This document shows, piece by piece, positions 46,730 through 58,190 of a stretch of DNA of 64,000 nt. Position numbers and translations under genes: made by a program. Each line of letters opens with the position of its first letter. The first letter of the stretch is position 1. Source of the stretch: Lonicera japonica (lineage: Eukaryota > Streptophyta > Magnoliopsida > Dipsacales > Caprifoliaceae). The stretch is from NCBI GenBank assembly GCA_021464415.1, contig JAKCWG010000727.1, forward strand, positions 186,001 to 250,000, given 5' to 3'. The notes beneath the pieces are model-generated. The model was not told the origin of the DNA. It did no database searches and saw nothing but the letters and a program-made list of their open reading frames with translations.

Positions 46730-48846
46730 TTATATTTCTTTTCTCCCCTTTCCTCTTCATTTTAACATATCCATTAGATAGCTCTTAGAGAGAGAGGAGA
46801 AGCGAAATTTAGGGGGTTTTGAGATGTTTATTATCTACACATCTTCATCACTCCAAAGCAACATAAAAAAAATACTATTCATCTTCTTCTCCATCCCCAT
46901 CCTCCATTTCCAAGGGTTTTGAGCTCAAATTTCGGATATGGCGCTTCTCCAGCTCGTTTCTTCCACAATACTTCGAGGGATTAACCCTCAATAGGCGGGA
47001 ACAATAATATTAAAGCTTATTTTCAAGTTATTATAACATATTTGTACCAAATCAAACAAAACCTAGGGTTTTTCTATAAATGCATGTTCATGGGGTTTTG
47101 GGATCAATTCTTCTTGATATTTGGTTTGATTTATATTTGATATAATTATAAATTATGGATTTTATGATAAGCCCTAATTTCTACATTGTTTTTGGTAAGA
47201 TTGGTACAAAACCTTTATGTACGGACACAATAGTGTACAGTATACACTAATACGCATATATACGATGCTATATTTGGTTTTAAAAGTATGTCTTGGCCTT
47301 AGTTACTCTTAATTGTGATATGGTTGTTGTACTTCGGCTGCTGGCTTATACTTTATGGGTTTTTTTATTTATTTAGCCAGTCCGTAATTATGTTGGGCAG
47401 GATTAAAAACCTTTTATGTATAAATAAATCATTATGGTCTCAAAGGGAGGCCTATATAGAACCTTTATACCATGAAAACTAGATCCTACTTGGCTTGGTG
47501 CCACGTTAACTGAAATCTTATAGTGCCTCCCAAATTCATGATATTTTAACTGAGCCATTAGTTGACGGACCTGGCCGGCCTAATCTATGTACAACAACAA
47601 TACCACTACATGTTCTACAATATGAATATGTATACATAACTGGAGTAGATAAATATATATACAAGTTATATAAATACATATGGAATATATTTACTATGTT
47701 CTTATGATTTCCTTGATTTGATGAGTTTACTATCCTTTGGAGTTTATTTGGATTTATTATTAGATGGCTACACCGTTCGTACTAGGTAGATTGTTATTAC
47801 CTATAACGTATAGCCTTGGTGGCTATGTGAATTTATATTATTGCCTTGGGGGCATTTTCCATCTAGGTGGACCAGGTAGGGGGTCCCTTCCTTGGGGGCA
47901 GAAGAACCCGAGTTTGATCGCGATCTGTGTGCACACGTTATGAAAATTCTAGATGTGACGTTTATACATGATTGATATGATAAGAGCTCGAGTCACGGTA
48001 ATGTGGCGTATTCAGTATAAGTGTTTATATAAAGTATGGATACACTTTATGGATTTCATGATTTCTCTAGTACCTTTAGTGAATTGTACTATCTAGTTCT
48101 TTTCTATATTTTGGGGCTAGGACTGCATATATATATGCATTGCTCGAAATATTTTCATTGCAGTGGAAACTCAGTATATTATGTATATTTGTGTATATAT
48201 ATGTATACTTATGTAAGTATATTATATTGTAAGAGTGGATTTAATACAAAGATGCATTAAGGAAATCAAACTACTTTTATTATATCGCATAGCATGGCAT
48301 GCACGGTTTTCTAACATATTTTCTTATATAAAAACACTTATAGTTCTCATTGAGCTCGTTTGGCTTACTCCCATTTTTCAAACCAGGTTTTGCAGGTATT
48401 TCTTTGGGGACGATGCGCCTACGAGGTCTAGATAGCTCTAATGGTCAGATCACCAAAGTCGTTCAGGAAACGACTTATGTTTTAGGCTTATAGCAATTAT
48501 ATTATTATGTATTGTATTCTTAAGCCATATACTTAGATTTTATGAGATTAAAACCTCTCTAGAGGAGTTACTTTGTATTGGGATACTGTATTCGATTTGA
48601 CAAATAATTCAGATATGTGGAGATATGATATTAGTTAAACTTATGTATTGTTGACAGGTTTTGATTATATTGATAGTACAAACTCCACATGCCAAAATTT
48701 TTAGAAATTATGGCTTTATATGATATTTTGATTTATATAGGATATATATTCTATACTATAACACCCGTCGTCGCGTACGACACCATGACTAACTTGGTCC
48801 CGGAGGCGAAATCCTCTAAATGAGATTCTGGGGCGTCACATAACTC
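46730..48846 (+). repeat. LTR-like fragment of a second gypsy type
   Basis: Non-coding sequence with the organisation seen in the solo LTR at 3086: a leader with aatttagggggttttgag, a long AT-rich middle, then a 3' end with ttttgcaggtatttctttgg and a final GGGGCGTCACA. A start with TG is not visible after gag, so its 5' part is missing. Family and exact start are uncertain. Confidence 0.4.
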
Positions 48847-50524
48847 ACCTTTATATACATGCATATTGATGTACACGCTATTTAAAAGTCTAGTTTTCCA
48901 ATAAGTCGAGGCCTAATTTAACAGGAACTTAGGTCAAGTTGGTCATATTATTGATTGGTAGAAATTAACTTAATCCAAAGATGCAGGTGGAGTTTCTACT
49001 TCATCATCTTTTTCTTTGATAGCTTCGTCCCTATCTCAAATTACATAAAGTTAAGTGAATTTGAGGGTAGAACATATTTTACTTTAGATAATAAGCACTC
49101 AAATCTGGAAATAGATTCGAAGTATACTGGAAAATATGCCCGAGAGTCGAATTCATCACACTGGGTCTATGTCTTCATCCCGGATTCTTCATGATAGATT
49201 CGATTTTCCTCTGCTGAGGACAAACTTGCTAAAATGGCCTTGATTAGAGAACCCAGAAGCGGCGCCTTTCTTATGCGCTTAAGATACAATGATTACTATG
49301 TCAATATAAATAAATTTGACAATTGACAAACCTCTACTCTGTTTTGGCTTTAAAAATTTAAGACTAAATCTGTGAATTTTCAAATGATAGTGCAACCTTA
49401 AATAATTTACATTATAATTTTTTAAAGAGTCTCTTGGATATGGTAAAGGTGCAAATTTACCATACCCCTTATATACAGCGGGAGAAACTTAAGGGGTAAA
49501 CTAACTCTCATATGGTAGATAATGGGTAAACTTACAACACGCCTAAATTTTACTTATATAGGTGTGCCTATAACAAAAAAAATAAAATAATAAGGTTGTA
49601 AGTTACATGTATTAAGGTTTTCATTGTATTTTTTTTTCCTTAAGCTTGGCTTACTCATATGAAACACACGAGCTTAATACACATGCATGGTTTTTTTTTT
49701 TTTAAGCATATCCAATGCAACCTCTCAAAAAGTTTAGCACATTTATAAATTTGTGAATTAAGTTTAACATATTCGTCGTGAATGTTCTTAGAAATACTGT
49801 AACATGTATTTTCTTAAAAAAAATTATACAGAAGTGAAAGAATCTCATAAAATCAAATGAAGTGAAAGAAGGTACCGCATTTACTTCGGCCCTAAATGGT
49901 TCTTGAGGGAGCCTGAAAATTGTAAGTTAATTTTGGGCCCAAATGCCAAGGACAGCCTAACTAAAGAGCAAGTGTTGGGCCGTTGGCCGACCAAACTCCA
50001 TTAAGCCAAAATGGTCGTGTAGATGTCATAAGTAGTCGAGATGGTCGTACTTACTACATACATCCGCAGTTGTTTGTTTAGGAAGTGAATAAAAATAGTG
50101 ACACTCGTAAAATATTCAAGCAGAAGCTAAATTTTGTCTTTTTTAATCTTTTTATTGTTTACCATAATGGATACTTGTAATCCTAATTTTATAATTTTAA
50201 ATAGAAGATGGAAAGCTAATTAAATAGGTACGTGATTAATTGTAAAAAGAGAAAGTTGGTAATTTGTAATATCCTCTAAGTTATTAATAACCTTTGAGCT
50301 TAAACAAACAAATTATACATACTAAAGAAGGATGTACTACCCGAATAGTATAAAACGTTACCGAAGGAACCTACCTAATACAAAAATCCTTGCTTTTTAA
50401 TTTTTTTTTTCATTAGTGTTTAACTAATTATTGCTCTAAACTTTCTTTGTGGGGAGACCCAAAATTTTTTTGGCACCCATAGTTCTTTGATCACAAATGA
50501 AAAATAAAACCAGCTTAGATTATA
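48847..50524. other. Gene-free stretch
   Basis: A ~80-codon open frame at 48955 has no recognisable domain. Otherwise AT-rich with T-runs (49629, 49690). No RNA gene seen. Confidence 0.5.
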
Positions 50525-50759
50525 TTTGATAACAATATGAAAAATGTTACGAAATACACTTGATTTATATAAGAAGTTGGAAAATAAGTTGAGATGTGAG
50601 ATACTCTCCATCTTATGCTCATTTTTATGAGTAAATATTCTACATCTTTTATGGAAAAAGTCACAAAGTAAGAAGTTATCTCACCACATACATCGACTTA
50701 TTTTTCAAATTTTCACAAAAATCAACTATTTTATTTTTATTTTTCATATTGTTATCAAA
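50525..50759. mobile_element. MITE, best copy of the TTTGATAACAATATGAAA family
   Basis: tttgataacaatatgaaaaa at the left and ttttcatattgttatcaaa at the right form a near-perfect ~19-base inverted repeat. The interior has gaaaataagttgagatg on one side and catcgacttatttttcaaat on the other, so inverted similarity continues inward. No coding. Confidence 0.75.
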
Positions 50760-50778
50760 TGAAACTTCAAATATCGAA

Positions 50779-51113
50779 GAGCATCTCCAATGGAATAACA
50801 AAATTGAATAATCAAAATGACTTTTGTTTATCCATTTAGTAAGTTGTTAAAGTTAACAATGTAGCCATTCCCAATGGCTATTTTTCTCAATAACCAAATT
50901 TAAATTTGAAAAGATTCTCTTTTACCCAATAGAATTGTTGGGCCACTCATTTGATTATTGAAGAAGGTTGCTAACTTTGATTACAAATGAAGTAGATTTG
51001 GTTATTGGTTAACAGATTGTTAAAATTTGATTATGCCACTGGGGTAGTATTTTCATCCAACATTGTAAAATTTGATTATAATTGTTATTTTGATTATACC
51101 ATTGGAGATACTC
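50779..51113. mobile_element. MITE with GAGCATCTCCAATGG termini
   Basis: Begins gagcatctccaatggaataa and ends ttataccattggagatactc, an inverted repeat of about 15 bases with two differences, plus subterminal ttgattat/ataatcaa phrases. It lies directly 3' of the truncated LRR exon of TNL2. Confidence 0.7.
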
Positions 51114-51164
51114 TTAAGTGTTTGCTATTTGAATAAATGTATGCATTGGTCACATATAATTCTT

Positions 51165-51513
51165 TTAACCTTTTTAAGTTTGACATATTCAGTGATATTT
51201 TAAGGAATTGCAATGCCTTTTGCACAAAAGTTCTAAGGACTCTAATTTGTCTAGCCCTGGAATATTCACAGCCCTCGACTTTCAATTCTTTTAACTTTGT
51301 TAACCTGGACAGATTTGGCAGTGTTTTCAATGAAGAACAACATGTTGCATCCAAGTATCTCAAGGATTCCAGTTCTTCGATACCATCAAGACTACAGAGC
51401 TCGAAACAATAAGCTACCACTAACCTCTCTAAATTCGAAAATGTGGATAGCAAAGGAACTCTCGTTAAGCACAAGCACGTAGAAAGATCGAGAACTTTCA
51501 AATTTTTTGACAT
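51165..51513 (-). pseudogene. TNL2 truncated LRR exon 4
   Basis: MSKNLKVLDLSTC, FSNLERLVVAYC, LESLRYLDATCC and LTKLKELKVEGC are four clear LRRs matching TNL1. An indel then shifts the frame, and only NMSNLKRLKELY is recognisable before homology ends. About nine repeats present in TNL1 are missing. Confidence 0.8.
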
Positions 51514-51608
51514 CTATAAAAAATAAAATATACAAAAAATAAAAAAAATCAATTTTCAAAGAGAACACACATATAATACCATTGAAATAAAAAGAGATTG
51601 AGATGGAC

Positions 51609-51989
51609 CTATATCTGACTCCAGAGGTCCGAGTCCTCCATGATATGACTATATGATAGATCGAGAATAACAAGGTTCCTCAAATGAAGATTGGTTGGTG
51701 TAATTGATTTCAACAAGTGAGGGTGATATCTCCATTTAAGCCATCTTAAATTTGGAAGACAATGCTCAAAATCACCATACAGAGTATCCTGAGCATCTAG
51801 AGTAAGATACCTTAGATGTGGTAGCCTAAGAAACTTTTCTCCTTCAAGGTGGCGCAGGTTATTATACTTCGAATGATCGAAATAAAGCTCCGAATTTTCT
51901 ATAAAGTCCTCATAATTGCCATCATCGACATCCTTAGAAAATGTAGGCGGTGGAAGGTCAAGGCAAAGGGCTTTAACCTTTTTTGTTCC
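51609..51989 (-). pseudogene. TNL2 linker/LRR exon 3
   Basis: 127 codons in phase 0 from GTKKVKALCLDLPPP through LRLPHLRYLTLDA and LPNLRWLKWRY to DLWSQI and a TAG that forms the last codon before the GTCCAT donor. TNL1 has CAG there. Confidence 0.8.
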
Positions 51990-54151
51990 CTGCAAAGAAT
52001 ATCATGGGATATGATTTAGAAAATAAAAAATTTACGTAATTCAGAATGTTCTTTTGAATAAATATCGATTTTTCAAAATTTATTCAAATTTTGAAATCAT
52101 GTAAATTACATAATTTTATAATATAGTTATAGAGTTTGACTTTGATTCCTTTTTTTTTAATGATACCTCTTCTTTATTATTAGTCACTAAAACCTTCTTT
52201 TTCTAACTAAAACATGTAAATTGATAAGAATATCATTTAAACTTAGCTTTTATTACTATATTTAGATAATTTATAACATAGTACGAAATTTTCTAAAATT
52301 TTTAAAGGAACACCTAAATTGAAAATTATGCTATTTTAAAATTACAAAATTCAAAATCTGATGATTTATCAAATACTATAATTTTAAAATTTTGTGAAAA
52401 GAACATAATCTTCTAAAAAACAATGACGATAGATAAGGATTTTACAAAATTGCCCTTGCTATTCGCAATGATAGTTTAATAAATTAATCTTTATTAAAAA
52501 TGTATATGTATGCATTCACACAACAAAAGGCCAGGCGGACTTATTTTGCATCAGGGGGCATAATCCATAATCCATAATATACACTTATACTATTATTGTA
52601 ATAAATTCATTTAGAGATCAATAAAGATAAGATAATTGCTGGATGGAGAAAGTAAACTAAATATAAATATGTTGAATGATAGTAAATAGTATACTACATG
52701 TATTAGTACTAAATATTATGTTATAATAAAACCATCGTGTAATTTAACGACAAATATTTGTAGAGCAAATATGTTAAACATGGATAACATATAATACATG
52801 GAGAAATCGTGATGATGATAAAAGATATCAAGAAATGATAAATGATAAAAATAAAACATAATTAATAGAAGGTCCAAAAACGTTAAGAAAAATCTAACTA
52901 TGTGTAGATCATACACACACTTAGTTAAGATTTTATTTTAAGTTCATGAAAAATTAAGCATAAATAATATAAAGAAATTCTGGACAATGTAAATGTAAAA
53001 ATAAAATTAAACATATAAAACATAAAGAAAAAACATTTACAAAAATTAAATGCACTTGTTAATTAATTTCTTGCATTTAATTTTAAAAAAATGGTTTGAA
53101 AAACAATTCCATACAAATAAGGAACAATTTAAGAATTTATATCCCGATTGAAATTCTAAAAGGGGTGACTTGCTTTTGAAATGAATACTTCATTTAAGGA
53201 CTATCATAATCTAATCTTATGGACAATTAAAAGTCACACATTTAGTCAACCGGTTATGTTTCTTTAATTGCCCAATTTCACCCCATATTTATATTACGAA
53301 CAATTTAACCCATGGAACAATAATTTCATTTTAAAAACTGTGTTAAATATTTTTTTGTGATAAACTATCTTAAGTAACTTTCATTTTAATGCCAGTTTAA
53401 ACCCACTAACCGCGATCCATATGGGATCAATGCTGGAGCATTTTGGGGCCAATTTGTCCTTCTCTTTTTCACCCAAACAATAGCGTTATTGATGAAACAA
53501 CGAAATATTGTATACATCTTCCATGAATTAGTATTGTACTTTATAACTTTATTTATGCATGAATTTGGTTAGCTTTATTCTCCAGTGATGGGCTCTACGC
53601 ATTTATTATAGAAGTGCGGAGGTATTGGTGTATGTCACCATCTACAACTTTAGTATTCTTGGTAATAATCAACAACAATAAATAAAGCAAAATTTAAAGC
53701 TTCCTACTAAGAAAGATCAAGAGGATATTTGCCCCTTAAACTGCTGGAGTGGTTTGAACAAATCCACTGCCTTTTAGAGATGATTGAGCTATATTATGAA
53801 TTTATCAGCTCAACTAAAAATCAAAAAATAAAAAATAAAAAAAATTCAACCTAGAATTGGTGAGATGTTCGTAGAAAAATTCAACGGCCAAAAATGCATA
53901 TATATATTATCAAATTTTCACTACACCACTTCTAGGTTGAATTTTTTTTTTTACGAAATTTGTTGGAGATGATCTTCTTGTTATATAGATCATCTCTACA
54001 AAGTTTCATAAAAGAATTCAACTATTTACTCATCCAAATGGACATCCCTTCACAAAAGTTTATTTTGTTTGTAAATTATTTTGTTTTGTAAATGAATGAA
54101 TTAAAAAGCAAGAGAAATACTGAATTGTTAAAATAAAATTGTAGATTTTAC

Positions 54152-55278
54152 TTGACCAGTCCTATAAACCTCAAAAGCTTTGTCACTGTCCCACAACCTA
54201 CTCCACCTCCCCCACTCATCCAATTTTCCTTCACGCACAATTTGCCTGCCAAGGTCTCTCAGCTGATCGTGCATCCTTAGGATGTCATCATCTCCAACTG
54301 TTATAAGAGACCTGTGTACGAGATCATTAAGCACAATCCTTGGATGAAATCCGTAGTCATCCCACATATAACAAGGATTTATTTTATTATGTCCAATGAA
54401 GAGACACGTGATATCAAGGAATATCTCTTTTTGTGCAGCAGTCAATGGGTCAAAACTCAATCTTAACTTTTTTTGGACTCCCTCATCAGGTACTTTTTGT
54501 AGCTCTTTAATTTTAGATTCCCATAATTCTTTATCTGTCTCACCATACAATGATGACCCTGTGACCTTAACAACTAAAGGAAGACTTGCAGCGGTGGATG
54601 CAATGCCCTTAGAAAGGGTATCATAATCTTCGGGGGGGGGGGGGGTTGCTTCCGAAGGCGTGCTTGCAAAATAGCTCAAGAGATTCAACATGGTCTAAAT
54701 AATCTAGTTGGTAACTTCCAAAAACTTCAGGGTGTCCTTTTGTAGTACTTTCAAATGCGTGCAAAACTTCATTATTTCTGGTTGTAATGATGATCCTAGA
54801 TCATGCACCAAACCATTTCCAACTTCCTACGAGTTTTTCTATTTGAGACTCATTATTCACGTCATCAAGAACAATTAGAACTTTCTTTCTACCAACAACG
54901 CCTTTGATTTTTCTAATTCCATCGTACCAATCATTAACATAAACGTTATTTTCCTGGAGGATGGCTGAAAGAAGTTGCTTTTGGAAATGAACTATACCAT
55001 TGTGGGTTTCTATTTCTTGGACGTCTGGAAGGAAGTTATGACAATCAAAGTGATGTTGGTACTTGTTGTAGATTTCCTTGGCAATAGTTGTCTTTCCTAC
55101 TCCACCCATGCCATGGACTCCAATAAACCGAACGCCGTCAGATTGAATGTTCAAAAGTTTCTCTAGCTTTTCTATGCGACTAGGCATTCCGACAAAATAT
55201 GAATCCTCATGCTTATCATTTTGCATCAAAATTTCTACGACTCTCTTCGTGATGATTGTAACTAGTTGTCCTTCATAC
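54152..55278 (-). pseudogene. TNL2 NB-ARC exon
   Basis: The acceptor GTCGCAG precedes YEGQLVTIITKRVVEIL, then GMPSRIEKLEKLLN, P-loop GMGGVGKTT, kinase-2 LIVLDDVN and a nonsense codon in place of the Arg before RIIITTR. After the C14 run the frame resumes with PPEDYDTLSKG, SLPLVVKVTGSSLYG, IFLDITCLFIG and MHDQLRDLGRQIV. The donor GTCAA|GTAAAA is at 54151. It supplies the reference for the extra base in TNL1 exon 2. Confidence 0.85.
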
Positions 55279-55461
55279 CTGCGACACATGTACATAATAG
55301 ATATTAAAGGGATCAAAATATAAGTTCTAGAAAAGAAACTACCAATCATGGAAAGTTTAATAAATTTTTTAGTAAATCAATTTGTAACTAAATCAAGTTT
55401 AAAGCCTTAAAGAATGAAACAAAGTAAGGAAGGAAATAAACTTATTATTAAAGCCTTATTA

Positions 55462-55522
55462 TTATTAATAAAGTTTATTTCATTTTGCTTTAGATTGTTT
55501 TATGAATAATATGTATTAATAC
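55462..55522 (+). repeat. 61-bp remnant of the copia 5' LTR
   Basis: ttattattattaataaagtt through atgtattaatac matches 61130-61193 of the 3' LTR. It stops exactly where the hAT terminus starts, so the hAT landed in this LTR. The LTR's own beginning is missing on the left. Confidence 0.75.
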
Positions 55523-56149
55523 CAGTGTTCTAAAAATCGCGCCTAGGCGGCGATTAGGCAGGAATCGGCCCTCGTTCGCCCGGACTAGGGCAAGTCGTCC
55601 ATCTTTAGGCGGCTAGGCGGTTAAGCGCCGGTTAATCGGCGATTTTGTGGTCTAGGCGGTCGGCGCCGACTACGGGTTTTTTTTTTTTTTTTTTTTTTTT
55701 AATTCAAAACGATGTAGTTCTACTTAAAAAAAAAAACATACACATTTATTCAGCCTCACAGTCGACCACACTCAGATCCCTCTCTCACCCTAGTCGATCT
55801 TCCCCTCCTCTCCTCCTCACCTCGTCGTCACCTCGCCGTCGCCGTCGCCTCGTCGTCGCTTTCCTCTCTTCCCCTTCCGTCGAGCTCCTCTCTTCTCTTC
55901 TCTTGGCTGTTGATCAGTCAACAGAGTGACAGACCACCCAAGCCCTAATTTTTTTAAGGTGTGTTTTTTGATACAATATGTAGATGTATAATAGATTAAT
56001 AGTAAATTAGTTTAATTTCATTCTTTTTTATATGATTCACTTGTTCATAGATATATATATGTGATGTTGAAAACCATTTATGCATATAAAAATAAAAATT
56101 AGTGGGTGTATTTGCCTATTTGGCATTTAAAATCAATGGGTATTTTACT

Positions 56150-56415
56150 ATTTTTGGTGGGTTAAAACTTAGAAATTAGTGGGTATTTTGATGTATAAAA
56201 ATCAGTGAGTGTATAAAAAATTAAAAATCAGTGGGAGTTTTTGGAATTAAAAATAGTGGGTATTTTGGTGTATAAAAATCAGTGAGTGTATAAAAAATGA
56301 AAAATTAGTGGGTGTTTTTGGAATTAAAAATAGTGGGTATTTTTAGTGTATAAAAATCAGTGAGTGTATAAAAAATTTAAAATCAGTGGGTATATTTAGG
56401 TGTATAAAAAAATAA
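56150..56415. repeat. ~78-bp minisatellite, three units
   Basis: aaaaatcagtgagtgtataa recurs at about 56197, 56275 and 56352, separated by ttggaattaaaaatagtggg. It lies between the hAT 5' end and the transposase start. Confidence 0.85.
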
Positions 56416-56462
56416 AAAATCAGTGGGTGTATTATTCATTATTGTTTGTGACTTTATGTAGC

Positions 56463-58190
56463 ATGAATTCAACATCATCCGCTGCCTCTAATTCAACTTC
56501 GGCTGAGGCCTCTGCCATTTCAAAACGTGATTCGGATAATATTGGTTGGGATTATGGAACACTGATAAGTCTAGCCAATAAGGATAAGGTGAAATGTAAA
56601 CTATGTGGGATGGAAATGAGTGGAGGGGTATATAGGATCAAACAACACATTGCACACGTTAAAGGAAACATATCCAAGTGCCCTAGGTCAACTAAAGAAG
56701 ATAAAGAGAGGTGCCTAAATGATTTAAATAAATAAAAAATTTAGAAGATGGAGAAGAGAAAACATGATTCAGAAATGAGGGAAGAGGTAAACATTATTGA
56801 TGAAGGAGATGAAGAAGATGTGGGAATGGGATCAAGGAAAAATTCTCACTTCCTCGGGCCAATTGATAAATTTGCGTCTACTATAAATCTCGATTCTTCT
56901 ATGGGCCAAGGGAAGAAGATGCGGCAATCAAACATTAGTGAGCATCTTTTTAAGGAGAGAACACATAGTGTGCATCAACATTTAGCTAGGTGGGTGTATA
57001 AGTCGGGGATTCCTTTTCATGCAATTGATAATGATAGTTTTAAAAGATTTTCTGAAGCGGTTGGTCAATTTGGCCTGGGTTACTAACCTCCAAGTCAATA
57101 CCTTTTGAGGGAACCATTACTAAAGGAAGAGGTGGAGAGAACAAAAATGTCACTTAAAAACAAGAAGAAGAATGGAAAGTAAATGGTTGTTCAATAATGA
57201 CCGATGCTTGGAGTGATAGGAAGAGAAGGAGTATCATGAATTTATGTGTCAATTGCAAGGAAGGCACTACTTTTCTTTCTTCTAAGGAAGACTAGGAGGA
57301 GGCGCACACGGGAAAATATATTTTTGAATATGTTGATAAATTTATTGAAGAAATTGGCCCACAATATGTTGTTCAAGTGGTGACGGACAATGCCTCAAAC
57401 AATATGGCTGCGACGGAGTTACTAAAGGCAAAGAGGCCGGCCATTTTTTGGACTTCTTGTGCCACTCACACCTTGAACCTTATGCTTGAAGGAATTGGCA
57501 AGCAACCAAGGTTTAAAGGTGTCGTTGAAAAGGCAAAGGCTTTCACCATCTTTATTTATGCACATCACAAGACTTTGGCACTTTTGAGGAAGTTTACAAA
57601 AACAAGGGATATTGTTAGGCCGGGAGTTACAAGATTTGCTACTTCTTTTCTTACTTTACAAAGTATAATAGAAAAGAAAGAAAAATTAAGGCTAATGTTT
57701 ACTAGTGATGAATGGGTAATTTGTAAATGGTCAAAACAAGCAAAAGGAAAAGTATTGAGTGCCACCGTCTTAAGTGTGGCCTTTTGGAATGGGGTGACTT
57801 TGTTTTTGAAGGTGTTTGCCCCTTTAGTAAAGGTTCTTGGCCTTGTCGATAGGGATAGGAAACCGGCTACGGGCTTTTTATATGGAGAGCTAAAACAAGC
57901 AAAAGAAGATATCAAATAGGCATTCAAGAATGGGGAGACTAACTATCGTCCAATCCTAGCCATTATTGATGCAAAATCCGAAGGTCGACTTGTTACTCTA
58001 TTACATGTGACGGCCTACTTGTTGAATCCATATTATTTCTTCAAAGATGCTAATATTGGAAAAGACCCGATTGTCATGAATTCATTTTTAACTTGTGTTG
58101 AAACTATTTTTGGGGACAATTATGATATTCAAGTTGAAGTTAGCAATGTGGAGATATGGAGTATTTGAAAAAAGAGGGTAGCTTTGGAAA
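56463..58190 (+). pseudogene. hAT transposase (BED finger, DUF659, catalytic core) pseudogene
   Basis: From ATG at 56463: Ser/Ala leader, BED zinc finger (VKCKLCGMEMSGG, IKQHIAHVKGNISKCP), stops at 56733 and 56742, an acidic linker, then HQHLARWVYKSGIPFHAIDN, a stop at 57084, LLKEEVERTK, a frameshift near 57170, CSIMTDAWSDRKRRSIMN (first catalytic Asp) and a stop at about 57291. Further on are VVQVVTDNASNN (second Asp), FWTSCATHTLNLMLEGIG, TRFATSFLTLQS, a stop at 57917 and TAYLLNPYYFF. The C-terminal hATC dimerisation part with the catalytic Glu is deleted. It cuts and pastes DNA in functional relatives; this copy cannot act. Confidence 0.88.

Larger units (their letters stand above)
51165..55278 (-). 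pseudogene. TNL2: broken TIR-less paralogue of TNL1
   Basis: Same exon order and strand as TNL1: NB-ARC exon 55278-54152, linker exon 51989-51609, LRR exon 51513 to about 51165. Lesions: CGA to TGA at about 54806 just after WKWFG; a 14-C run (54632-54645 on the plus strand as G) that shifts the frame, making exon 2 1127 bases instead of a frame-keeping 1126; TAG as the last codon of exon 3 (51611-51609); and an LRR exon cut to three or four repeats with an indel after KVEGCE. The TIR exon is absent, and the region 5' of intron 1 runs into copia/hAT DNA at about 55450. P-loop GVHGMGGVGKTT and MHDQLRDLGRQI are intact. The C14 run could partly be a sequencing problem. Confidence 0.88.
55523..58190 (+). 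mobile_element. hAT transposon, 3' end deleted
   Basis: Begins CAGTGTTCTAAAAATCG followed by the repeated GC-rich subterminal phrase taggcgg(c/t) typical of a large plant hAT group. It contains a 24-base T-run (55677-55700), a minisatellite and a decayed transposase. It ends inside the transposase (reading EYLKKEGSFGKQ at about 58160-58190), fused to copia pol. No 3' terminal repeat or TSD remains. Confidence 0.85.

Noticed and set aside
55645..55929. Open frame with Phe and Arg/Ser runs
   Set aside because: Reads a poly-T run and CT/CG-rich hAT subterminal DNA; low complexity.
57565..57927. 120-codon minus-strand open frame
   Set aside because: Antisense of the hAT transposase core.
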